Source of the DNA: an uncultured Mediterraneibacter sp. | Lineage (GTDB): Bacteria > Bacillota > Clostridia > Lachnospirales > Lachnospiraceae | Direction: 5' to 3' | NCBI GenBank assembly: GCA_944381495.1 | Contig: CALWLJ010000003.1 | Coordinates: 1-64,000, forward strand | DNA length: 64,000 bases | Shown: one piece after another, positions 26,220-33,834 of the stretch | Layout of the letters: each line of letters begins with the position of its first letter | Numbering within the stretch: position 1 is the stretch's first letter | Notes under the pieces: generated by a model | Told to the model about the DNA's origin: nothing | The model's input: only the letters and a program-made list of their open reading frames with translations | The model's database searches: none | Program-made: the position numbers and the translations under genes

Positions 26220-27795
26220 TGTTCTTCCTGTACTCACTGGGGCTCATGCCGTATCTGGCCTTGAAATTCTCATTGAACTGCCGCACATTTTTGTACCCGA
26301 CCTCTGCAGCGATCTGATACGCCTTCCAGTCGGTGCTGCGCAGCAGGATCTCAGCGCGGCTCATCCTAAGCTCTATCAGATAGGTCTTAAAGTTAGTCCC
26401 CATATTCTTTTTAAAATAGCTGCTGAAATAATATGGATTCATGGAGAACACTTCTGCCATAGACTCCAGAGATATGCTCTCCCTGTAATGTTCCTCCAGA
26501 TATTTCTCGATCCTTCTTATCTCTTTCTTCTGTTCGTTTCCTGTCCCTTCCCGGACCGCCTCACTGATCTTATCAAGATACCCATCCACGCAGCCGCAGG
26601 CAAGGCGGAACAGTCCCTTCTTACGGATCTCCATCTCGATCTCTTCCTCCAGCCTGTCAAAGGAATCATCCAGAACCTGCAGCTTCCTCAGTTCCTTTGT
26701 CAGGTCATGGACCAGAAGGATACACCGGTTTGCCGCAGCGAAACGATTGCCGAAATGAAGGCTGCGGATCACAGAAAGCACATTTCCCGCTTCGGTTTTA
26801 TAATCCCCTTTGCCTTCCGCAAAGCAGGACAGAAGTCTTCGGAATCCCTTTTCATAATCGTCCATGGAGTCCGTGAATTCTCTCTGTATCCTGTCGTACC
26901 AGATTACGTCCTCTTCTGTAAAATAATACAGCTCCAGGGCGAATCTGGCCGTATCATATTCCAGCGCCAGCTGGGAGATATCCTTTCCTCTTGCGCCGAC
27001 CCCCGCCTTCACCGCGTACTGCCCGGGGTTCCGTATCATCTGGAGTACCTGGGTGAGCTTTCTTTCTACATCCGCCGATGTCTCTTCCTGCGCCAGGATC
27101 AGCGTAAAATAACAGGTATTATTATCCTTTTTAATAATAAAACCCCAGCCTTTGTTTTTCAGCTCGCTGTGTATCCGGTTAAAGACAGAAAAAGCAAAAA
27201 GTTCGTTCAGCTTTGCGTTCTCAGCAGAATTTTTCAGAAAGATCAGCCGTATTCCAGCCGTCACCGTATCCTTTCCACGGATCTCCACATTCAGCTTCCG
27301 GAACTCTTCATAAAACTGGTCCGCGTCAATCTTCCCTCTCAGGCTTTTCACCAGTTTTCCATACATTTCCTCTGTCTCTACAGGCTCCAGCGCCCTGATT
27401 TTGTTCTCCTCCTGGATTATGTTCAGCGCCTTTCTCACCGCAGCCTCCAGCTTCTCTTTCTTCACCGGCTTCAGGATATAATCCACCGCACCGTAAGTCA
27501 CGGCGTCCTTGGCATAAGAAAACTCCTGGTACCCGCTGATAAAGATCACCTTCAGCTCCGGCGCTTTCTCTGAGATAAGCTTCAGCATGTCCAGCCCTGT
27601 CATCTCCGGCATACAGATATCAGAAATAATCAGATCCGGCTCCCGGGTCTCCATCAGCTCCATCACCTCTCTGCCGGTATGAGCCTCTCCCACGATCTCA
27701 ATATTCAGGGCGTCCCAGTCGATCAGCTTTCTCAGCCCTTTTAATATAATGACCTCGTCATCCGCCAGCACCGCTCTGTATTTTCTCCGGGACAT
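26200..27795 (-). CDS. YesN-type response regulator (REC + AraC HTH)
   Basis: A 531-residue regulator. The receiver domain occupies about residues 5-125, with the phosphorylated Asp in DLIISDICMPEMTG, the switch residue in KVIFISGYQEF and Lys in DYILKPVKKEK. A long middle region of unknown function follows. The C-terminal AraC-type DNA-binding domain has SLESMAEVFSMNPYYFSSYF and YQIAAEVGYKNVRQFNENFK. The start MSRRKYRAVLADDE follows GAGGGGGAG. It is first in the regulator-SBP-kinase unit. Target genes are probably the adjacent PTS/glycosidase operon. Confidence 0.92.
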   Translation of the reverse strand: MSRRKYRAVLADDEVIILKGLRKLIDWDALNIEIVGEAHTGREVMELMETREPDLIISDICMPEMTGLDMLKLISEKAPELKVIFISGYQEFSYAKDAVTYGAVDYILKPVKKEKLEAAVRKALNIIQEENKIRALEPVETEEMYGKLVKSLRGKIDADQFYEEFRKLNVEIRGKDTVTAGIRLIFLKNSAENAKLNELFAFSVFNRIHSELKNKGWGFIIKKDNNTCYFTLILAQEETSADVERKLTQVLQMIRNPGQYAVKAGVGARGKDISQLALEYDTARFALELYYFTEEDVIWYDRIQREFTDSMDDYEKGFRRLLSCFAEGKGDYKTEAGNVLSVIRSLHFGNRFAAANRCILLVHDLTKELRKLQVLDDSFDRLEEEIEMEIRKKGLFRLACGCVDGYLDKISEAVREGTGNEQKKEIRRIEKYLEEHYRESISLESMAEVFSMNPYYFSSYFKKNMGTNFKTYLIELRMSRAEILLRSTDWKAYQIAAEVGYKNVRQFNENFKARYGMSPSEYRKNNERIHE

Positions 27796-27885
27796 ACGTC
27801 TCCCCCTCTCGACCATCAGATTTCTTTATTCATACCTGCATTTCACGGCTCTGTCAATCCAGTTGGAGAAACTTCTGAAAAAAAT

Positions 27886-27923
27886 TCTCTATGTTCTTAA
27901 AAAATCTCTACATTCTTAAAAAA
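27886..27923 (-). repeat. Two tandem 19-bp repeats upstream of the response regulator
   Basis: Two directly adjacent 19-bp units, TCTCTATGTTCTTAAAAAA and TCTCTACATTCTTAAAAAA, differ at two positions. They lie about 90-130 bp upstream of the response-regulator start in a 195-bp intergenic region. AraC/YesN-type regulators commonly bind direct repeats, so autoregulatory sites are a reasonable inference. Confidence 0.5.
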
Positions 27924-27990
27924 GCGCCTGTTTCTTCATTTGGTCACGTCTGCCGGATCCTCCCGGGAGCCCTTTCCTTATCACTCCATA

Positions 27991-28974
27991 TCACTCCTGT
28001 TGTTCCACACCCACTCCCCATTGTTTCCGGTACTCTTTGGGACTCATTCCGTATTTTCCCCGGAACTTCCGATAAAAATAGCTGGTATTGTCATACCCGA
28101 CACTCCCAATAATATCTGTAACCGGAATCTGGCTGTTCACAAGCAGATACCTGGCCTGCTGCATCCGTTTCTCCATGAGCAGTTCCTTATAAGTCTTCCC
28201 TGTTTTCCGGCGGATCTCCCGGCTCAGCCAGTAAACATCATAGTTCAGCTCCGCGGCAAGTTCCGAGAGACTGCCGTTCTTGTAATGCTCATTGATGTAG
28301 CTCAACACAGTGCCTGTGATCTCTGTATCGAACCTGCTGCCTCCGGTCTCCGCTCTATCCATGCAGTCCAGAAGCTGAAGGAAAAGCAGCCCCATGGTAA
28401 TCTGATTGCAGCTGCGTTTGTTGGGGGAATCGTAGAAAATAGTCCAGATCATATTTTCCACCAGATTCTGAACAGGCAAAATCTCAGACACATGGAAATA
28501 CAGATAGGATATCTTCTCATCCCTGCCCTGCAGCGCCCCCGCTAGGAAGTCCTTCAGCAAATTTTCCTCCTCGCCCATCATAAAGAAAGCCGTATCAAAA
28601 AACTCCGGCAGCACGATAAAATTCACCGCAATATCATCCCGCCCCGCTGGAAGGATCTCCTGCACTGCATTCTGGTTTAAAAAAAGGAGGTCTCCCTCCT
28701 GCAGGACCACTGTATTTCCATTTATAATGTGTGTCGTAGTCCCCTGACACATGTAGATTACTTCGATATAATTATGTGTATGCTCCGGAAAATGTACAAA
28801 TCTGGTATGGGGCCGGACCTGTATCAGCTTCCCCCTTCGAAGCAGTTTCCTGCTGTCGATGACCATATCCTTCTTCTCCGTATAAATATGCTGGTCGATC
28901 CCTTTCTGCCCGTCCAGAATCTTCTGTTCCTCATCAGAAATGACCGCCAGCTCTCTGATCAGCTCCTGATGCAT
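27991..28974 (-). CDS. AraC-family transcriptional regulator
   Basis: A 327-residue regulator starting MHQELIRELAVIS seven bases after the stop of the HD-hydrolase gene. The cupin sensor contains HFPEHTHNYIEVIYMCQG and LQEGDLLFLNQNAVQEI. The C-terminal double HTH is LSELAAELNYDVYWLSREIR and VTDIIGSVGYDNTSYFYRKF, ending GMSPKEYRKQWG. Upstream in-frame sequence is open but overlaps the HD gene in another frame and is not considered coding. Its targets are unknown. Confidence 0.87.
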   Translation of the reverse strand: MHQELIRELAVISDEEQKILDGQKGIDQHIYTEKKDMVIDSRKLLRRGKLIQVRPHTRFVHFPEHTHNYIEVIYMCQGTTTHIINGNTVVLQEGDLLFLNQNAVQEILPAGRDDIAVNFIVLPEFFDTAFFMMGEEENLLKDFLAGALQGRDEKISYLYFHVSEILPVQNLVENMIWTIFYDSPNKRSCNQITMGLLFLQLLDCMDRAETGGSRFDTEITGTVLSYINEHYKNGSLSELAAELNYDVYWLSREIRRKTGKTYKELLMEKRMQQARYLLVNSQIPVTDIIGSVGYDNTSYFYRKFRGKYGMSPKEYRKQWGVGVEQQE

Positions 28975-28981
28975 CCTTTTA

Positions 28982-29560
28982 TCATCCCTCTTCCTTCCAG
29001 TCCATGTCTGCCGGACCGGTGCCGAAATTCTTATCGATAAGCCTGCAGTACTCTTCAAAGGCCGGCACTCCCGAGAACTGTTCTGCAAGCACATCCCTGA
29101 TTCCCTTGTAATACCATCCCAGCGCCGACTTGCTCTGCATACGGAACCTGGTCCACAGCAGCTCTCCCACAACCGGATAATCCCTGTCAATATCCCGCAT
29201 ATTGGACAGCTTGTCCGCAAGTCCGATCATCTGAACCGGAAGGGAAGCCTCTTTCAGTCTCGCAATAGTAGCTCCCTTTCTCTCCTCCCAGGACTTCGTC
29301 TTATCCTCGCTCTCCTGTCCTACCATGTCGGCCACACGCTCGCCAAACTGAAGCTTCAGCACGTCTTTTGTAACGCCCCTGCAGTCCTCTATGGTGTCGT
29401 GCAGCACCGCCGCACAGATCACATCCTCGTCCTTCGTCATCCCCGACACGATATCCGCCACCTCAATGGGGTGGACGATATACGGCCGCCTTGTCCCTTT
29501 CCGGAACTGTCCCTCATGGGCCTTCGCCGCAAACACCATGGCATCATCAACTTTTGACAT
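28982..29560 (-). CDS. HD-domain (p)ppGpp hydrolase-like protein (MESH1/SpoT-HD type)
   Basis: A 192-residue single-domain HD hydrolase. The motifs AAKAHEGQFRKGTRRPYIVH, AAVLHDTIEDC and LADKLSNMRDI match the hydrolase half of RelA/SpoT proteins and the stand-alone MESH1 enzymes. The metal-binding His/Asp residues are present. Hydrolysis of (p)ppGpp or a related nucleotide is expected but not proven. It is cotranscribed with the AraC gene that follows after seven bases. Confidence 0.85.
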   Translation of the reverse strand: MSKVDDAMVFAAKAHEGQFRKGTRRPYIVHPIEVADIVSGMTKDEDVICAAVLHDTIEDCRGVTKDVLKLQFGERVADMVGQESEDKTKSWEERKGATIARLKEASLPVQMIGLADKLSNMRDIDRDYPVVGELLWTRFRMQSKSALGWYYKGIRDVLAEQFSGVPAFEEYCRLIDKNFGTGPADMDWKEEG

Positions 29561-29852
29561 CGGCTTAATCCTCCTCGATTTTCAAGCGTGCACCTTCTGA
29601 AATACTATAAAAATCTTATCACACCGGAATGGAGTGTACAAGGAAAAGTATCATTTTTTGAAGGTATGGAGTCAGCTGAACAGGAACCGGCGGATGGATT
29701 CATCGGTCGGTATTGTTCAGGTTGAACAGCCGGATATCAATTATAAATGGGTGCATCTTATCCTGTATGTGTGATATACTTCTTTATATTCGTATGTTTT
29801 CTGTTATGCTCCTATACAGTACATACAATCTGAAAAAGAAAGGAACACTCAT
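29561..29852. other. 292-bp divergent intergenic region
   Basis: It separates the minus-strand HD gene from the plus-strand SDR gene. It contains a perfect 6-3-6 inverted repeat, TGTTCAGGTTGAACA (29714-29728), that could be an operator, with a related CAGCTGAACAGG about 40 bp earlier. No RNA gene or further coding sequence was recognised. Confidence 0.4.
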
Positions 29853-30584
29853 ATGAATTCCAAAAATGTATTGATCACGGGTTCATCCCGGGGGATCGGA
29901 CGGGCTTGTGCGCTGGCGTTTGCCAGTGCGGGATATCATGTATTTATAAACTGCCGGAAATCTGTAGAGCAGCTGGAGGATCTCAGCCGGGAGATACTCA
30001 GTTCCGGCGGGAGCTGCACTATGGTTCCCGGAGATGTCGGGAACCCGGAGGATGTCCGCCGGATCTTCGATATTATAGAAAAAGAGGCCGGCGGACTGGA
30101 TGTGCTGGTAAACAACGCGGGGATTGCCTGGTTCGGACTCCTTACAGATATGACCGACAGCCAGTGGCAGGATCTGATCAGCACGAATCTCTCCTCTGTC
30201 TTCTACTGCTGCCGTGCCGCAGTCCCCTATATGGTCTCCCGCAAAGCAGGAAAGATCATCAACGTATCCTCCATGTGGGGCACATCAGGGGCTTCCTGCG
30301 AGGCGGCTTACTCCGCAGCCAAGTCAGGCGTCCACGGGCTGACCAGAGCCCTGGCGAAGGAGCTTGCCCCCAGCAATATCCAGGTCAACGCTATTGCCTG
30401 CGGAGTGATCGATACTGAGATGAATGCGCGGCTGAACGAAGAAGAAAGACTTGCGCTTGCGGAAGAAGTGCCTGCCGGACGCTTCGGTACGCCGGATGAG
30501 ACAGCGCAGATGATCCTTATGCTGGCCGAAGCCCCGGAATATCTGACCGGGCAGATCATTGGATTTGACGGCGGGTTTCTGTAA
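29853..30584 (+). CDS. SDR oxidoreductase (FabG/YmfI-like)
   Basis: A 243-residue classical SDR. TGSSRGIGRACALAF is the cofactor loop, LVNNAGIAWF the structural NNAG, INVSSMWGTSG and YSAAKSGVHG supply Ser, Tyr and Lys. The C-terminus ends ITGQ-type TGQIIGFDGGFL. This matches 3-oxoacyl-ACP reductase homologues such as YmfI, but no fatty-acid genes are nearby, so the substrate is uncertain. It is one of few plus-strand genes and forms its own unit, with AAAGGAAC before the ATG and a terminator directly after the stop. Confidence 0.85.
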   Translation: MNSKNVLITGSSRGIGRACALAFASAGYHVFINCRKSVEQLEDLSREILSSGGSCTMVPGDVGNPEDVRRIFDIIEKEAGGLDVLVNNAGIAWFGLLTDMTDSQWQDLISTNLSSVFYCCRAAVPYMVSRKAGKIINVSSMWGTSGASCEAAYSAAKSGVHGLTRALAKELAPSNIQVNAIACGVIDTEMNARLNEEERLALAEEVPAGRFGTPDETAQMILMLAEAPEYLTGQIIGFDGGFL

Positions 30585-30650
30585 AAGCCGGGGCATTGAC
30601 TTTCATAGACTGAACTTACTTTTGAATGTCAAATGTCCCGGCTTATATAT
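30585..30650 (+). terminator. Long imperfect hairpin terminator after the SDR gene
   Basis: AAGCCGGGGCATTGAC (30585-30600) pairs with GTCAAATGTCCCGGCTT (30628-30644) directly after the stop codon, with further pairing toward the loop. The following TATATATCG is only weakly T-rich. Confidence 0.6.
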
Positions 30651-30743
30651 CGTCTTCTTATATCGAGATCCTTTTCTCAAAATCCTCATTATTCAGGATT
30701 TTCACTGCGTAATACAATATCATGGTATTATTTGGTGAAAATC

Positions 30744-30897
30744 AATCATGTGACCTGCTCCCACCACTGTTAACCTGACGGTTTGAGGTGGGGGCTTCCT
30801 GTTCAATAGCCCCTATGGGCTAAGTATCAACAGGCTATCCCCGCCAGTCCGGCGGTTCTTTTTATTTACTGCCCGGATACAGGCACCTTCTGCGCAG
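30744..30897 (-). mobile_element. IS200/IS605-type right end with probable omega-RNA scaffold remnant
   Basis: Following the tnpB stop on the minus strand is about 150 bp of structured sequence: a CCGCC/GGCGG stem (30841-30855), a TAGCCC/GGGCTA stem (30808-30821), and an end hairpin pairing CCCCCACCTC with GGTGGGAG around 30751-30795, ending in GGTCAC. This layout is characteristic of the right end of tnpB-carrying elements, where the transcript becomes the guide-RNA scaffold. The left part of the element is missing. The end position is approximate. Confidence 0.55.
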
Positions 30898-30993
30898 TTA
30901 TGCGCATAATAATCGTTTTCCTTCCTCCCGGATATTGATCACCGCGTTCACATCCCTGTCCATATGATTTCCACAGCTGCAGAGGTTAGGGGA
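30898..30993 (-). pseudogene. tnpB: tnpB C-terminal remnant (IS200/IS605 family)
   Basis: The minus strand encodes CSCGNHMDRDVNAVINI followed by REEGKRLLCA and a TAA at 30898-30900. This is the last zinc-finger knuckle and the conserved DRD-NA-NI tail of TnpB, the RNA-guided nuclease of these elements. Everything upstream of the finger is lost, so the gene is dead. The fragment abuts the XRE regulator gene, whose stop codon falls inside it. Confidence 0.8.
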
Positions 30994-31246
30994 ATTCTTG
31001 CTTAATATCATTTAAATCATCTGATCCATTACTGCTTTGCTGGCTGTCGGTAAAAATAAAGAGCTCTTCTACCGTGGCATTCAGCTCAGAGGAAATATCA
31101 ATAGCAAGCTTCAGAGATGGGTTATATTGCCCTTTTTCCAACCGCGATATTGTTTCCCTGCGTACGCCGACTTTTTCGGCCAATTCATTTTGTGTCATAG
31201 AAAGCCTTTCTCGATAAGCCTTCATACGTGTGATAAACGATGACAT
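30986..31246 (-). CDS. Small XRE-family HTH regulator
   Basis: An 86-residue protein with a single helix-turn-helix ([20 protein letters not shown], residues about 17-37) followed by [20 protein letters not shown], typical of 65-70 residue XRE regulators. The last 15-20 residues are low-complexity and run into the tnpB remnant, so the original C-terminus may have been altered. It starts eight bases after the broken ATPase/metallopeptidase gene and was probably cotranscribed with it. Confidence 0.75.
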   Translation of the reverse strand: MSSFITRMKAYRERLSMTQNELAEKVGVRRETISRLEKGQYNPSLKLAIDISSELNATVEELFIFTDSQQSSNGSDDLNDIKQEFP

Positions 31247-31254
31247 ATGTTATC

Positions 31255-32759
31255 TTACTCCTTCCTGCTGTAGAGAGAGTTCCATTTGAGTTTTCCTTTT
31301 TCAACAACTTCGTGATTTTCAAGCAATATTTCCATAGCAACCGTCAAACCTTTACTAAAATTATCAGACGAATCTCCACCGAAAATATGACAGAATTCAT
31401 GGATATATGTTGCAAGCGCATTATAGAAATCCGGAATTGTCGTATTCTTCAGGTGTGTCATTAACGACAAATCCACCCTGGCATTCACACTCTTCTTCTA
31501 ATGTAGGATATCCGATTCTTTCAAATGCGGATTGGACGATCAGATATTTTTTCTCTTGTGTGGACAGCCATGCCCGTGCTTGTGAACGTCTGTTTTTTTC
31601 TTTTATAGAATGAACGACTCTTCTGCATAGCAGATTAGGATACTTTGCCCTGAATTTCTGTATTGCTGCTGTTGATTCTGTAATATTTCTTATCAGATTA
31701 CAGATTACGGTGTCCCATGAATTGATATCAATGTGCCTTTTAGGAAAAGAATTCCAATATCTGCGCATTTTTTCTAATACCTTTATAGACGCATCTGGGG
31801 AAATGTATCTGGAAAGAGTCTCAAATACTTGGATGACGTCAAAACTATATAATGTTTTTCGCTCGCGATCTGCTTTTTTATATGTATGGAGGCAGACAGA
31901 AAGCCCAAAAGGATTGGAACCTAATAGCTGATAAGAACAGAAGACTGTTCCTTTTCGCCCGAAATCAATCGTGTAGGGCAAAGGGCTTCGATATGCATTT
32001 TCATTACAGTAATATACTGCTCCAATGCTGTCTTCCCAGATCTTTTCTCCCAGAAGCGGATTGCCATAATAAAAGAAGCTCAGAATCACATTTTTAAATA
32101 GTTGGTATTCCTCACCGCTGATAGGTGAAAGTCTCAGCATACTTTTGCTTTGAAAATCAACGGTTTGTATTTCATACGCAAGCATTTCAGCCTTTTTTTG
32201 ATCAATTGTATGATTCTCTTTTATAACAGACAATTTCCAGTCCCCAGAAGACATTTCTACATTCCAGTGGTAATCTCTGATCGCACATAAAGAGGCAATC
32301 TTGAATCCTTCACCAAAATAGCCTGCGTTATTGAAAGAATTCTCTGTTTTCGTAGATGCCCCAATATGAAGCAGCCACTCATAACTAAAACAAATGTCAT
32401 TTACCCACATAGTTAACGAATTGTCCTGATAGTTATATCAGATGTGGGATGACTCCCGCCTCTGCAGGCGGTGAGTGACAAATCAGTATCAGTGGCGGGT
32501 GTCAATCCCCCATCTGATATACGCTCCGCGAGGATGCGCAGGGATTCGGAGATGTATTATGTCAGCTAAAGCTGACCCGAATCCCGCGCCAAGACTCGCA
32601 AGCGAGTCTTGAATGGAAATGCTCATTCCACCTTTGATAACCAAGGGAGTCATAAAAATTTTGCAGGAAATCTCTCATTATTTCATATTTATTCCAGTGA
32701 ACCGGATAAGTCATTACTATATTAAGCGGTACAATTTGCTTTTTGATGTTTGTTTCCAT
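31255..32759 (-). pseudogene. Disrupted GHKL-ATPase / HExxH protein gene
   Basis: Three pieces appear to be one gene. The start METNIKKQIVPLN carries an N-box-like MRDFLQNFYDS (32625-32759). The central frame (31421-32432) contains a glycine loop, YFGEGFKIASL, as in GHKL ATPases. After a one-base frame change near 31432 the frame at 31255-31440 continues with ATYIHEFCHIFGG, an HExxH zinc-peptidase motif. Between the first two pieces lies a roughly 190-bp structured insertion with stops in frame. I do not recognise the family. An ATP-dependent function paired with the XRE regulator is suggested, but the gene is probably inactive. Confidence 0.65.
32432..32622. mobile_element. About 190-bp structured insertion (MITE/PATE-like or omega-RNA-like)
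   Basis: The segment interrupts the ATPase gene. Visible structures are a perfect palindrome AAGACTCGCAAGCGAGTCTT (32591-32610); a long stem GCGCAGGGATTCGG / CCGAATCCCGCGC (32537-32589) enclosing GTCAGCTAAAGCTGAC; and an imperfect terminal repeat pairing ATATCAGATGTGGGA (32435-32449) with TCAATCCCCCATCTGATAT (32502-32520). Hairpin ends without obvious target duplication resemble IS200/IS605-derived non-autonomous elements. It contains no ORF. Boundaries are approximate. Confidence 0.55.
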
Positions 32760-32943
32760 ACGTATCACCTCGCAATGAAAAAACCACCGTCAAATGTTAT
32801 GTGATAAATATATCACTTTTCAAATTGAATGTCAAAGCAAATCTCCGTAATCATTTACATACGGCCGCTCTTTCATAACTCTATCTACGTTCATTCCCTT
32901 ATATCATTCTTTTACGGCTTTCCTGTTACTCCGGTAGTTCTCT

Positions 32944-33735
32944 TTACCGCCAGTCCACATCCTCCAGCTTCCGGGGCGCGGTCCGTCTGTATGTAACCGC
33001 CGGGTATCCCAGGAGCATGCAGCATGCCACCGGAACATCCGGTATTCCGAGCCATTCTTTCGCTTCCGGACAGGCATCAATAATCCGCTGCAGATATCCG
33101 TCGAAGAGCGCTCCCATTCCCTCAGCTACGGCCATAGTCTCCATATTTGCTGCCGCCAGTCCTGCGTCGATCGGATTGGACGCTCCGATCACTACGCATA
33201 CCTGCGCATTGAAGAAAAGCCCGTCATCCGCCGGGTCTTTCCTGCGTCTGCGGTACAGGAACTTGAAGAACATGGAGTACTGGGGAGACTGTTCCTTTAT
33301 CTGCTCTGCCATCTCCGGGATCCGTTCCCAGAGCAGATCCTTGAACTCCTCCAGGCGGTCCTGAAGGACAATAAACCGGCAGGCCTGAGCATTCTTAGCC
33401 GTCGGAGTATATCTGCCGGCCGTCAAAATCTTTTCCAGCTTTTCCCGCTCCACAGGCATCGCCTTGTAGTCCCGGATACTCCTGCGGAACTTCAGCGCGC
33501 GCAGAAAATGATCCGGATCCACAGTAAAACGCTCTCTGTCATACTCCTCCACCGCTGCCATATCATATTCCGGGATGGAAACCGCTTTCCTGGGACAGAC
33601 TGCCACACAGTGGCCGCAGAGGATACACTCCGGAGTATATTCCGCTTTTCCATCTTTTACCGTGATCTTATTGGCCGGACAGTCCTTTGCACAGAGTCCG
33701 CAGCCGATACATTTTTCTTTCTCTATGGTAACCAT
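32944..33735 (-). CDS. Ferredoxin-domain nitroreductase family protein
   Basis: A 263-residue protein. The N-terminal 55 residues carry two 4Fe-4S sites, CIGCGLCAKDCP and CILCGHCVAVCP. The rest is an FMN nitroreductase fold with FRRSIRDYKAMPVE and TPTAKNAQACRFIVLQD, and a C-terminal VACCMLLGYPAV. Such fusions use ferredoxin-derived electrons to reduce nitro compounds, quinones or enones; the substrate is unknown. It stands alone, with 175 bp of gene-free AT-rich DNA on the 3' side. Confidence 0.88.
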   Translation of the reverse strand: MVTIEKEKCIGCGLCAKDCPANKITVKDGKAEYTPECILCGHCVAVCPRKAVSIPEYDMAAVEEYDRERFTVDPDHFLRALKFRRSIRDYKAMPVEREKLEKILTAGRYTPTAKNAQACRFIVLQDRLEEFKDLLWERIPEMAEQIKEQSPQYSMFFKFLYRRRRKDPADDGLFFNAQVCVVIGASNPIDAGLAAANMETMAVAEGMGALFDGYLQRIIDACPEAKEWLGIPDVPVACCMLLGYPAVTYRRTAPRKLEDVDWR

Positions 33736-33834
33736 GATACCGCTTCCTTTCTTATGTCTTATTTCTTCTGTCTTATTTTCCCTTTTGCTCCCCTCTTAAG
33801 CTTTCCTTTTCTGTATTTTTCTTTCTATACTTGT

